A stretch of 11,246 nt of DNA from Chloroflexia bacterium (GTDB taxonomy: Bacteria; Chloroflexota; Chloroflexia; Thermomicrobiales; UBA6265), in assembly GCA_013698495.1 (NCBI GenBank), contig JACCUV010000340.1, positions 1 to 11,246 on the forward strand. Direction: 5' to 3'. The notes below the pieces were generated by a model that saw only the letters and a program-made list of their open reading frames with translations, was not told the DNA's origin and searched no databases. How positions within the stretch are numbered: the stretch's first letter is position 1; the number at the start of each line of letters is the position of its first letter. This document shows, piece after piece, positions 1-7,161 of the stretch. The position numbers and the translations under genes are program-made.

Positions 1-427
1 CGCGCACGTTGTCCGGGTCCCGGGTGTCCTGAAAAAGGACGTGATTGCCATCGTCGGAGTTCGACCAGAAGTCGACTGACTCCAGCGGAAGTGCGATCTC
101 GGTTCCCACGTCGATGGAGACAAGTTCGACTGTGCCAGACGATTCGGTGGCGATGTATGCGGCGTGGAACCGGGGTTCCGCGCGCCCGCTGCTCGCGGTC
201 AGGTGAATGGGAATGACAATCAACGACGCGTTATCGTCGGGTCCGGCGATTTGCTCGATGTCGCGGCCTGGCGCCAGGTTGAACCGGTGGGCCAGCTCCA
301 GCCGCAGTTCGCCGCTGAGCAAGAGAGGGGTCAGAACGAGCATCAACACGGCGGCGGCCGACAGCAGGATCAACCTGAATCGCCGTTGGGTCGAACGATC
401 GAGATGACTTCGGGAGTCGCCGCTCAT
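1..427 (-). CDS. Membrane-anchored protein with possible TolB/WD40-like repeat start, 3' end outside window
   Basis: Reading the reverse strand from an ATG at 427 gives 142 codons with no stop, so the C-terminus lies beyond the left edge. The N-terminus is basic (SRSHLDRSTQRRFR), followed by one hydrophobic segment at about residues 18-38 (LILLSAAAVLMLVLTPLLL). The rest is a hydrophilic beta-rich region. This fits a protein anchored by one N-terminal helix, or an uncleaved signal, with an extracytoplasmic domain. Near the break, a stretch around residues 119-135 (DFWSNSDDGNHVLFQDT) resembles the strand-turn-strand of TolB/PD40-type propeller repeats. That resemblance is weak and is inference. 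The gene begins 30 bp after the stop of the acidic protein, in the same frame, so the two are probably co-transcribed. No clear Shine-Dalgarno precedes this ATG. I do not recognise a specific function. Confidence 0.6.
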   Translation of the reverse strand, partial: MSGDSRSHLDRSTQRRFRLILLSAAAVLMLVLTPLLLSGELRLELAHRFNLAPGRDIEQIAGPDDNASLIVIPIHLTASSGRAEPRFHAAYIATESSGTVELVSIDVGTEIALPLESVDFWSNSDDGNHVLFQDTRDPDNVR

Positions 428-457
428 GAATCTGCCGGACGCGTCGCGGGCGCGCCG

Positions 458-697
458 CTATTGTTCGGAATCGTGCTCAGCTTCCTGTCCGCTCCCATCG
501 TCGTCCTCAAGCACATAGTCGCCACTGGCAATCACGTGCAGGTCGCTTAGCGCATCGTACACGCCGAAGGTGAGGTCCTCGAATGCGACATCGCCCCGGA
601 CATACGCCACAAACGCATCCGTCAACTCCTCGCCGATTTCGCGGGCGAGTTGTTCCTGTTCTCCGGATTGATCTTCACTGGCCGAATCGTCTGTCAC
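458..697 (-). CDS. Small acidic lysine-free protein of unknown function (79 aa)
   Basis: A 79-residue protein read from a GTG at 697. An open-frame ATG at 769 would add 24 residues, but the GTG has an ideal AAGGAG six bases upstream, so the shorter form is preferred. About 24 of 79 residues are Asp or Glu; only two are Arg and none is Lys. Both ends are low-complexity acidic tails (N-terminal TDDSASEDQSGEQEQ, C-terminal EDDDGSGQEAEHDSEQ). The middle, about residues 17-62, looks like a small folded helical core with the pattern FVAYVRGDVAFEDLTFGVYD. There is no signal peptide or membrane segment, so it is likely cytoplasmic. It lies directly upstream of, and probably in an operon with, the membrane-anchored protein to its left. 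I do not recognise the family. The strong ribosome site and composition argue that it is a real gene. Confidence 0.6.
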   Translation of the reverse strand: MTDDSASEDQSGEQEQLAREIGEELTDAFVAYVRGDVAFEDLTFGVYDALSDLHVIASGDYVLEDDDGSGQEAEHDSEQ

Positions 698-703
698 CTG
701 TGT

Positions 704-709
704 CTCCTT
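704..709 (-). promoter_or_regulatory. Ribosome binding site AAGGAG that fixes the GTG start at 697
   Basis: On the minus strand AAGGAG is followed by the six-base spacer ACACAG and then GTG at 697-695. It is the strongest Shine-Dalgarno match in the window. It selects the GTG start over the upstream in-frame ATG at 769. Confidence 0.7.
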
Positions 710-1089
710 ATTTCGCACGAGGTCGATGTCGAGCGTTGATGTTAGCCGGATGTCGAACCGTGTCGACACAAACCGACGGTAATCGTAGCAGACCGAACGA
801 AACCCTTTGTCCGATCGAATCGTTCACAGGCATGAAGGCGATGGCTGCCGCCAACCGCTCGGACGCGCTAAACTCCGTGTGGGCGCCGCTGTGTGGCCTG
901 ACAGGCGAGGCAATACCGCGAATCGCGAAGTGCTCGAGATGTCGCTTGTGGCGCCTTGGACTCGTCAAGTTTCCTCTTGCGTCGCCATAACAACGGGAGT
1001 CGGGTTGCAATTCGCCTCAACGGACGTACAACGCCGCCTGACACATCGGCTTGAACCGATCATGTACTCGATGTCGAAGACAGGCTCTC

Positions 1090-1095
1090 GATAAT
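1090..1095 (+). promoter_or_regulatory. Possible -10 element GATAAT for the Agl23-like operon
   Basis: GATAAT matches five of six bases of TATAAT. Transcription would begin near 1102 and give a leader of about 20 nt containing GGAG (1111-1114), eight bases before the GTG at 1123. No good -35 hexamer stands 16-18 bases upstream, so this is a weak prediction. Confidence 0.25.
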
Positions 1096-1122
1096 GGCAT
1101 GCCGGATGATGGAGACGCTTTC

Positions 1123-3534
1123 GTGGTATCGGGAAACCCATCGCCGGTTCGGCCCATGAGTGTTGACTCTGCCCAATCGAGCATCGCCAACCCAACGTCA
1201 GCGCCGACGCCGTCTCGCGGAATCTCTGTCGAGACCTTGTTTTGGATTGCGCTGTTGGGGTTGGCGGCGATCACCAGATTCTGGAATCTCGACTACCGAA
1301 CCCTCCACCACGATGAATCGATTCACACGTACTACTCCTGGTTCTTTGCGGCGGGCGACATCCCCTATCGTCACGATCCGCTGTCGCATGGTCCGTTCCT
1401 GTTCCACGCGAATGCCTTGGTCTACTTCCTGCTCGGCGATAGTGACGCCACCTCGCGATTCCTGCCAGCGTTGACGGGAGTGCTCCTGGTCGGCGCCCCG
1501 TGGCTGCTTCGCGGCAGTCGCTTCCTGGGTCGCTGGGGGGCGCTTGCGGCAGGATTCATGTTGCTCGTGTCGCCGTCGTTCCTCTATTACACACGCTACA
1601 TTCGACACGATCCATATACGTGCCTCAGCGCGATCATCCTGTGCATCGCGGTGTTCCGGTATCTCGAAAACCCTCAGCGGCGGTGGATGCTGCTTGCATT
1701 CGTTTCTGTCGCCTTCATGCTGACCAATCACGAAATCGTCTTTGCCATTCTGCTGGTTTTCGTCGCCGTGCTGTTCATCACGTTGTTGGTGGGCGCGTTG
1801 CGGCCGCTCGTCCCGGTTTGCCTCGGTACGGCAGGCGCCGCCGTGCTGTTGTTGCTGGCGAGGCGGGTGTTCGATTGGGGGCCGTTGCCCGAAATTCCGT
1901 GGCGCTCGCCCACGCCGCCAAATCAGGCCGCGTTCTACCAGGATTTGCTCGCGCATCCGTTCGTCCTGGGGACATTGCTTCTCGGCGTGTCGTTCGTGGC
2001 CGTTTCATTCTGGGCCCTCCGGATGTCGGCCAGGGGACGAGTTGACGAACGCGGACACCTGGAGTCGATTTTCGGGGCAAGCGCGCCGGGTTCGCTGGAG
2101 CGTGGTGTGCTCAACGCCCTGCGCGATCCGCTCGGTCTTGTCACAGGCTCGATCATGGGCCTCTTCATCTTCTTCGGTCTGTTCACCACGCTGTTTACCA
2201 ATCTCGACGGAATCGCCTCCTCCACCTACGCGACCGACGGCACGCTGTTGTACTGGCTCGGGCAGCACGGCGAGCGGCGCGGGAACCAGCCGTGGTTCTT
2301 TTTCATCACCGAAGCGTTTCAGTACGAATGGTTGGCGATACTGCTTGGCGCCGCCGCTTGTCTCGTTGTGGCGGTTCGACTGGGGCGGGCTGCGCTCCGT
2401 CGCGAACCGTCGCGCCGCATGTTGTTCAGCGCATTCCTGTTCGGCTGGTTCCTATTCCTGTTTGCGGTGCTCTCCTGGGCCGGCGAGAAGATGCCTTGGT
2501 TGCTCGTACACATCCTGCTTCCGGCAATCCTGCTTGGCGCGCTGTTGTTCGACGAGATCGCGTCGACCGCGGTCGTGTGGCTGAAGCGGCGTCGAGAACC
2601 GATTCTGGGCTTTTCGCAGCGGCAGTTTGGCGCCGGCATGCTGGTAGCGTTGATCCTGATTGCCGCGGCGTGGTTCCTGGAGGCGGCGCGACTCACCTAC
2701 GGCGTCTTTCCCGAGACGAATGTGGGCTTCGGTCAACGGGAAGTGGCCGCATGGGCGCTGGACGAGTGGTGGCTGTTGGCCCTGATTCCGTTGCTGGGCG
2801 TGTTGGCGATCGCGCTTTCGGCAATAGTGGCCGGTGTGCGCCGGACAGCCTACATCGCGTTGACGGCGGTGTTCGTGGTCACAACCGCGTACCAGGTGCA
2901 TGCGGGATTCCGCCTTGCGTTTCTCGACGGCGACATCGCCCGCGACACGCTGATTTACAACACGACCTCCCCCGACATCAACGCCATGGACAGCGAACTG
3001 ACCGAGCTCTCCCTCCTTGTCTATGGTGACGACCGCCTCGAGATTGGATACGACGATTGTTCGGCCTGGCCACTCACGTGGTACTTCCGGGACAATCCTG
3101 GCGCACGACGAATCAGCCAGTCAGAGTTGGACAACCAGTCTGCACTTCCCGCGGTGGTGATCGGCGTGCCGGGCGCCTGGGATGCCGGCCGAAGTTGCTA
3201 CATGCCGGACGAAATCGACGGCTACACCTCCCAAACGTATGTGCTGCGCTGGCATGAACCAGAAGGCGCCATCTACCGGAGATTTGCAATTGCGCCAGAA
3301 CTTGCGCCGCCCAGTTCAGCCTGGGGCGTGGAGTCGAATCCGCATGGCATCATGGCGATCGCGGAGTCGATCTGGAGCAGCATCATGACCCAGAGCACGC
3401 CCGAAGGCGAGCAGCGACTTTTCCGGTTGCTGTTCTTCCGTGAAATGCCGGAAGGGCTCAACGGCTATCGCTACAAAATCTACATTCGCAACGATCTTCT
3501 GCCGCACTACAACGACATTCGTTATGGCGAGTAA
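1123..3534 (+). CDS. Agl23-family (TIGR03663-like) polytopic membrane protein, GT-C/PMT-like fold
   Basis: The protein has 803 residues if it starts at GTG 1123, which has GGAG eight bases upstream. TTG 1051, ATG 1099 and ATG 1156 are in-frame alternatives without a clear ribosome site. A Ser/Pro-rich cytoplasmic tail (residues 1-35) precedes about 13-15 hydrophobic helices up to about residue 592, then an extracytoplasmic C-terminal domain. The first loop carries LHHDESIHTYYSW (residues 61-73), with the acidic D64-E65 pair expected at the GT-C active site, then HDPLSHGPFLFH (84-95). The second loop has a further conserved Asp in RHDPY (D163). The segments GEKMPWLLVH (454-463) and YNTTSPDI (612-619) are further family landmarks. 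Agl23-type proteins are annotated as flippase-associated, with a likely role in transfer or export of lipid-linked sugar. The exact reaction is unproven. It forms an operon with its relative 66 bp downstream. Confidence 0.85.
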   Translation: MVSGNPSPVRPMSVDSAQSSIANPTSAPTPSRGISVETLFWIALLGLAAITRFWNLDYRTLHHDESIHTYYSWFFAAGDIPYRHDPLSHGPFLFHANALVYFLLGDSDATSRFLPALTGVLLVGAPWLLRGSRFLGRWGALAAGFMLLVSPSFLYYTRYIRHDPYTCLSAIILCIAVFRYLENPQRRWMLLAFVSVAFMLTNHEIVFAILLVFVAVLFITLLVGALRPLVPVCLGTAGAAVLLLLARRVFDWGPLPEIPWRSPTPPNQAAFYQDLLAHPFVLGTLLLGVSFVAVSFWALRMSARGRVDERGHLESIFGASAPGSLERGVLNALRDPLGLVTGSIMGLFIFFGLFTTLFTNLDGIASSTYATDGTLLYWLGQHGERRGNQPWFFFITEAFQYEWLAILLGAAACLVVAVRLGRAALRREPSRRMLFSAFLFGWFLFLFAVLSWAGEKMPWLLVHILLPAILLGALLFDEIASTAVVWLKRRREPILGFSQRQFGAGMLVALILIAAAWFLEAARLTYGVFPETNVGFGQREVAAWALDEWWLLALIPLLGVLAIALSAIVAGVRRTAYIALTAVFVVTTAYQVHAGFRLAFLDGDIARDTLIYNTTSPDINAMDSELTELSLLVYGDDRLEIGYDDCSAWPLTWYFRDNPGARRISQSELDNQSALPAVVIGVPGAWDAGRSCYMPDEIDGYTSQTYVLRWHEPEGAIYRRFAIAPELAPPSSAWGVESNPHGIMAIAESIWSSIMTQSTPEGEQRLFRLLFFREMPEGLNGYRYKIYIRNDLLPHYNDIRYGE

Positions 3535-3600
3535 CATGGCAGAGGTTGTATCCGAACGCGCATCGAGTGCCGGGATCCGGATTTATGGAAGGACAACGCG

Positions 3601-6570
3601 GTGACCGCCTCTGACGCGGCAAGAAATCGATCACCGGTGGAACCCGGCGACCAGGAGTCCGCAATGCCGGCGGCAGCTCCGTCAAGTCCGCTCGACGGTC
3701 GGCTCGACGTTGGCAGGTTAGGTTGGTTTGGCGTATTCACCGCCGTCGCCGCGGCTATTGCCTTTTGCCTGCGTTTCGCGCAGCTCGATGCCTATGTCCT
3801 CTCGCAGCGAGAGGGCGCCTGGGCGTACAGCGCATGGTCCCTCTACACCGGTAAACCATTGCCGGCCGGACAGGAACTCCCCGACATCTCCCCGCTCTTC
3901 CTTTTGCTGCAAAGTGGGATCTATTTTCTGTTTGGCGTCACGGACCCGATCGCGCGGGCGCTCCCCGCGCTCACCGGCTTCGGCATCGTAGTGCTGATCC
4001 TTGCGTTTCGACCGTTTCTACCCAGAACCGCAATCGTCGGCATGGCGCTTCTGGCTGCGATCTCGCCTACCCTGGTGTTTGCCTCGCGAACCATCGATCC
4101 CGCGATCCTGATTGCGTTTTTCGCGTTGTTGGCCGTGGCTAGCGTGTTGCGCGCCGGTCATGCCCACGAAGGAGGGTCGTCGTTCTGGCCTGGTGTGTTC
4201 GGCGGTGCGGTCGCCGCCGCGATCGCATCTGGTCCTGAAGGTGTGACCGCAATCCTGGCGATCGGAATCGCCATGGCCGTGGGTGGGCTCACCGACAGTC
4301 GGCAAGACCCCAACCATCGCCCGGGGCCAGTAGCCGCCGGGGTCAGGGCCACGTTCGGTACACCGAGTGCGTTCGCCACAGCGGTGGCGTCGTTTGTCGT
4401 CGTCAGTATTCTCGCGTTCTCGCGATTGCTCTCGAATGCCTCATCGCTGGAAGGGTTCCTCACAACGTTCAGCGATTGGGGCCGGATGATGGCGACGCAA
4501 ACGTCAACCACGCCCACCCAGTTTTTCTTCTACGCAACGGTGCTCTACGAGATTCTGGCGATGGTCTTGGCCGTCGTCGCGATTTCGACAACCTCGCGGT
4601 CGATGTCCGCGGAGGGTTCGACCCAGACGTTGCGACCGACCATTTTTGTGGTCTGGTTCGTCGCCGCCCTCGTCTTGCAAAGCCTGGCCTCCGGTAGGCA
4701 ACCGGATCAAACCGTGCTCGTGATCCTGCCGCTGGTGCTGCTTGGCGGATACGGACTCGGAAACCTGTTCGAGCGCATTCCGTGGCGCAACCTGGCGATG
4801 TCTCGCGATGGTCTGATTCTGGCGGCGATGGGCGGGTTGTTCTTCGGCGTGGTTGGGGTGATTGTCCTCGCCGCGCGTGCAAACGATCCCGCTCAGGCCG
4901 ACTTCTCGCCCTGGTTGCGGGCACTGTTTGTGTTGGTGGTCGTGGTCGTGCCGCTCGCCTGGCTCGTCTACCGGGAATCTGCCGCCTCGCCCCATCCCCG
5001 TCATGCGGGCTGGTGCGCCTTGTTGATCGTGACGTTGCTGTTGGGTGTGTTCACGATCCGTAGCGCCACCCAGGTGGCGTTCGAACGTGCCGACTCCGGC
5101 TCGGAGTTGCTCGCCCAGCGCGTGCCAACCGATGGCGTCGGGGCCTTCGTGGATCAGACCTTGCGGCTCTCGCGCGATCTTTCGCTGGCCGAAGTCTCCA
5201 ATATCGACAACACGGGCAGTTTCGGGATCTCGATCGCAATCGACCCGTCCATCGCCTGGCCCTACGCCTGGTATTTCCGAGACTTTCCGGATATCCGGGT
5301 CACATCCCCCGCGGGATGGGACGATGCTGACCTCGTGATCGCGCCCACCCGAGAAGGCATGGAGGACGCTGGATACGTCGTCCAAACCCGCAGTTGGATG
5401 AATCGCGTGCCGGCAGCGTATGAGGACCTCGGTCTCGACACGGTGTTCTCCACCATCTTCTCGCCAAGCAAGTGGTACGACGCATACCGGTACTTCATGT
5501 ACCGCGAGCTGGCAGCGGCGCCGACTCAAGACCAAATCAGCGTGGGGTATACCTTTCGGCTGAGCAACCAGATGAATCCGAGCGCCGGTCCGTTCGATCT
5601 CGGGACCGGGCAATCCCTCGGCCCCGGCGCCGCGCTGGGCCAGCTCAACGCGCCCACCGGTATCGCCCTTTCCAGCGACGGCGAGATTATCTACGTCGTG
5701 GACTCAGGCAATCAGCGAATCCAGCGCTTTGCGCGAGATGGCACATTCATCGGAACCTGGAGCGCCGAGGACGATCAGCGGCTCGGCCTCGGTATGTTCG
5801 AACCCGCCAACCAGGGAGCGAGCGACATCTTCATCGGACCCGACGACCTGATTTACGTGGCGGATACCTGGAACCACCGGATCATGATTCTCGACTCAGA
5901 GGGCCAACTTGTGCGCGAATTGGGACGAATCGGGGAAGTTACCGACACCGGAGATTCGCCCGATCCGAATATTTCACCCGGATTGTTCTATGGACCGCGC
6001 GGGATCGCGATCGCCGATGGTGAGCTTTATGTCACCGACACCGGTAACGAGCGGGTTCAAGTGTTCGCATCCGATGGCGCCTTCCTCCGCGCGTTTGGCG
6101 GCTATGGAACCGAGCCCGGCAAGCTGATCGAACCGGTCGGAATCGCGATTGGTACCGATGGCCTGGTGTACGTCGCCGATACCGGCAACTCCCGGATCAG
6201 TGTGTTCGCGAAAGACGGCACGCCCGTCAATCAGATACCGGTGCCAAATTGGGAGGGACAGTTCAGTGAGCAGAATTACTTGCGATTCGGCCCGAACGGC
6301 GTGTTGGTCATCACCTCGCCTGGATCGGGCATTGTTCAGGCGTACAACGGCTCCGAATTCGTAACAATTCAGGGAGGCGAGGCCGGTGGCGGGCTCACGG
6401 CGCCGCTCGGGATCGCGATCGGTGGAGACGGCCAGGCGCTGGTGACGGAAACTTCCCGCAGCCGGGTTCACGAGTTCCCGATTGTGCTTCCAGACGGATT
6501 CATCGACGGTCCGGTCGCCTCGCCGGAGGCAACGCCAATGCCCACAAACCCCGCGACGCCGGTCGGGTGA
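3601..6570 (+). CDS. Agl23-related membrane protein with degenerate active-site motif, fused to C-terminal six-blade NHL beta-propeller
   Basis: A 989-residue protein starting at GTG 3601, with AAGGA seven bases upstream. Residues 1-38 form a Pro/Ser/Ala-rich tail. About 12-13 membrane helices fill roughly 41-487 and a mixed soluble domain 490-660. Six NHL-type blades follow at about 681-960, with signatures VDSGNQRIQRF (700-710), ADTWNHRIMIL (754-764), TDTGNERVQVF (812-822) and ADTGNSRISVF (859-869) and two degenerate blades. The tail is Pro/Thr-rich. The membrane core aligns with the preceding gene: LPALTG occurs at the same place (121-126), and SQREGAWAYSAW (68-79) replaces HHDESIHTYYSW. 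The loop Asp is therefore lost while Glu71 remains. The WP-x2-WYFRD motif (553-561) is also shared. The propeller should face outside the membrane and could bind sugars, peptidoglycan or a partner protein. Reduced catalytic capacity is inferred from the missing Asp. Confidence 0.8.
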   Translation: MTASDAARNRSPVEPGDQESAMPAAAPSSPLDGRLDVGRLGWFGVFTAVAAAIAFCLRFAQLDAYVLSQREGAWAYSAWSLYTGKPLPAGQELPDISPLFLLLQSGIYFLFGVTDPIARALPALTGFGIVVLILAFRPFLPRTAIVGMALLAAISPTLVFASRTIDPAILIAFFALLAVASVLRAGHAHEGGSSFWPGVFGGAVAAAIASGPEGVTAILAIGIAMAVGGLTDSRQDPNHRPGPVAAGVRATFGTPSAFATAVASFVVVSILAFSRLLSNASSLEGFLTTFSDWGRMMATQTSTTPTQFFFYATVLYEILAMVLAVVAISTTSRSMSAEGSTQTLRPTIFVVWFVAALVLQSLASGRQPDQTVLVILPLVLLGGYGLGNLFERIPWRNLAMSRDGLILAAMGGLFFGVVGVIVLAARANDPAQADFSPWLRALFVLVVVVVPLAWLVYRESAASPHPRHAGWCALLIVTLLLGVFTIRSATQVAFERADSGSELLAQRVPTDGVGAFVDQTLRLSRDLSLAEVSNIDNTGSFGISIAIDPSIAWPYAWYFRDFPDIRVTSPAGWDDADLVIAPTREGMEDAGYVVQTRSWMNRVPAAYEDLGLDTVFSTIFSPSKWYDAYRYFMYRELAAAPTQDQISVGYTFRLSNQMNPSAGPFDLGTGQSLGPGAALGQLNAPTGIALSSDGEIIYVVDSGNQRIQRFARDGTFIGTWSAEDDQRLGLGMFEPANQGASDIFIGPDDLIYVADTWNHRIMILDSEGQLVRELGRIGEVTDTGDSPDPNISPGLFYGPRGIAIADGELYVTDTGNERVQVFASDGAFLRAFGGYGTEPGKLIEPVGIAIGTDGLVYVADTGNSRISVFAKDGTPVNQIPVPNWEGQFSEQNYLRFGPNGVLVITSPGSGIVQAYNGSEFVTIQGGEAGGGLTAPLGIAIGGDGQALVTETSRSRVHEFPIVLPDGFIDGPVASPEATPMPTNPATPVG

Positions 6571-6602
6571 TCGGACTGTTCAGGGAGACCGCATACGGTT
6601 AG

Positions 6603-6623
6603 TGGCCGGTCTTGTGCCGGCCA
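6603..6623 (+). terminator. Hairpin after the NHL-fusion gene, possible terminator without U-tract
   Basis: TGGCCGG (6603-6609) and CCGGCCA (6617-6623) form a perfect seven-base stem around the loop TCTTGTG, 33 bases after the stop codon. No T-run follows, so termination is plausible but not certain. A weaker ACCG/CGGT stem lies just before it at 6588-6599. The site is between convergent genes, where a terminator is expected. Confidence 0.45.
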
Positions 6624-6670
6624 ACTCAAGCGGGCGGGGACAGGTTCCGGTTTGGAGCGGATCGCGAAAT

Positions 6671-6739
6671 GGTTGACGCCTACCGTCTTGGTAGGGCTGC
6701 GGAGCTTGCTCCGCCCGTGTTCCGCCAAGATCGTCAACC
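6671..6739. repeat. REP-like multi-stem structured intergenic element
   Basis: An outer perfect inverted repeat GGTTGACG (6671-6678) / CGTCAACC (6732-6739) encloses two perfect hairpins. The first is CCTACC/GGTAGG with loop GTCTT (6679-6695), abutting the outer stem. The second is GCGGAGC/GCTCCGC (6699-6714). About 17 unpaired bases (6715-6731) complete a three-way-junction shape. It lies between convergent genes. The GTAGGG-hairpin-CCCGTG-like arrangement is typical of dispersed REP-type palindromes, but only one copy is in this window, so dispersal is inferred. It could also act as a bidirectional terminator. A related short inverted repeat GGTTGA/TCAACC is at 6783-6800, overlapping the stop of the DUF503 gene. 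Confidence 0.5.
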
Positions 6740-6794
6740 TTTGTGACACCCGGTTTAGTGAAACTCGTTCATGAATGATCCGGGTTGATTCAGG

Positions 6795-7112
6795 TCAACC
6801 GTCGAATCCGAACAACTCGATTTCGACGTCGCCGAGGTACCCGAGGTCAAGTGACCGTTCGATGAACTCCGCGATCGTGCTCAGCATCGCATTTGCGTGG
6901 GGTGCGCTGTTGGAGACGACGACCACTCCAAGCGTGCCGGTCCGCATGTCGTCGAGCGTCTCGATTTCGGCGATCGCGGCATTGAACTTGTTCTGGACAC
7001 GCTTCGTGAGCGACTTGATTTCGCCCCGCTTCTCCTTGATCGAGAACGTCGCCTCGAACAGGATTGTGATCCGCGCTCTCCCGATTGTGACGCTCATGGC
7101 ACGCCGAACCAT
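6795..7112 (-). CDS. DUF503 (YlxP-like) small conserved protein
   Basis: A 105-residue protein from ATG 7112. ATG 7097 (MSVTIG) is an equally possible start, and neither has a strong ribosome site. The DUF503 pattern is clear: an N-terminal beta strand (RARITILFEA), the signature FSIKEKRGEIKSL (23-35), NKFNAAIAEIE (41-51) and LGVVVVSN (61-68), then a helix and a final strand VEIELFG. Length and pattern match the whole family domain, so it is complete. DUF503 proteins are small cytoplasmic alpha/beta proteins. In Firmicutes the relative YlxP is encoded in the nusA-infB-rbfA cluster and is thought to be linked to ribosome function, but its biochemical role is not settled. Here it instead follows the M24 peptidase after 49 bp on the same strand, so it is probably co-transcribed with it. 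Confidence 0.85.
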   Translation of the reverse strand: MVRRAMSVTIGRARITILFEATFSIKEKRGEIKSLTKRVQNKFNAAIAEIETLDDMRTGTLGVVVVSNSAPHANAMLSTIAEFIERSLDLGYLGDVEIELFGFDG

Positions 7113-7161
7113 ACGTTGACGCGGTGATTCGCAACGTTTGTCACCTCACTACCCGCCATTC

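Larger units (their letters stand above)
698..1122. other. Gene-free divergent intergenic region (about 425 bp)
   Basis: This stretch separates the leftward acidic-protein gene from the rightward Agl23-like gene and should hold promoters for both. Open frames exist on both strands, but their translations are rich in Arg, Cys and His, lack a protein-like pattern and have no ribosome sites, so I do not call genes. Visible sequence features are an exact 10-bp palindrome GTGTCGACAC at 760-769 and two direct copies of GATGTCGA at 725-732 and 749-756. A third copy of GATGTCGA lies at 1070-1077. I see no convincing RNA fold or tRNA. Confidence 0.5.

Noticed and set aside
780..1050. Possible structured RNA or riboswitch in the divergent spacer
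   Set aside because: Only short GC-rich stems (GGCGCC words, CGCGAATCGCG) can be drawn and no known riboswitch core is recognisable.
1051..1122. TTG start for the Agl23-like gene at 1051
   Set aside because: It has no ribosome site and adds a Cys/Arg-rich stretch unlike the family. GTG 1123 has GGAG at good spacing. The choice between 1099 and 1123 remains uncertain.
1198..1956. A 252-codon open frame on the minus strand
   Set aside because: It is antisense to the Agl23-like gene. Composition is dominated by Arg, Gln, Glu and His with no recognisable fold, so it is a shadow frame.
4504..5613. A 369-codon open frame on the minus strand
   Set aside because: It lies wholly inside the membrane/NHL gene. 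Its translation is rich in Arg, His, Gln and Gly without domains or a ribosome site, as expected for an antisense shadow in GC-rich coding DNA.
5641..6450. Internal DNA repeats
   Set aside because: The similarity is at protein level and comes from the NHL blades. The nucleotide sequence is not repeated closely enough to be a DNA repeat.
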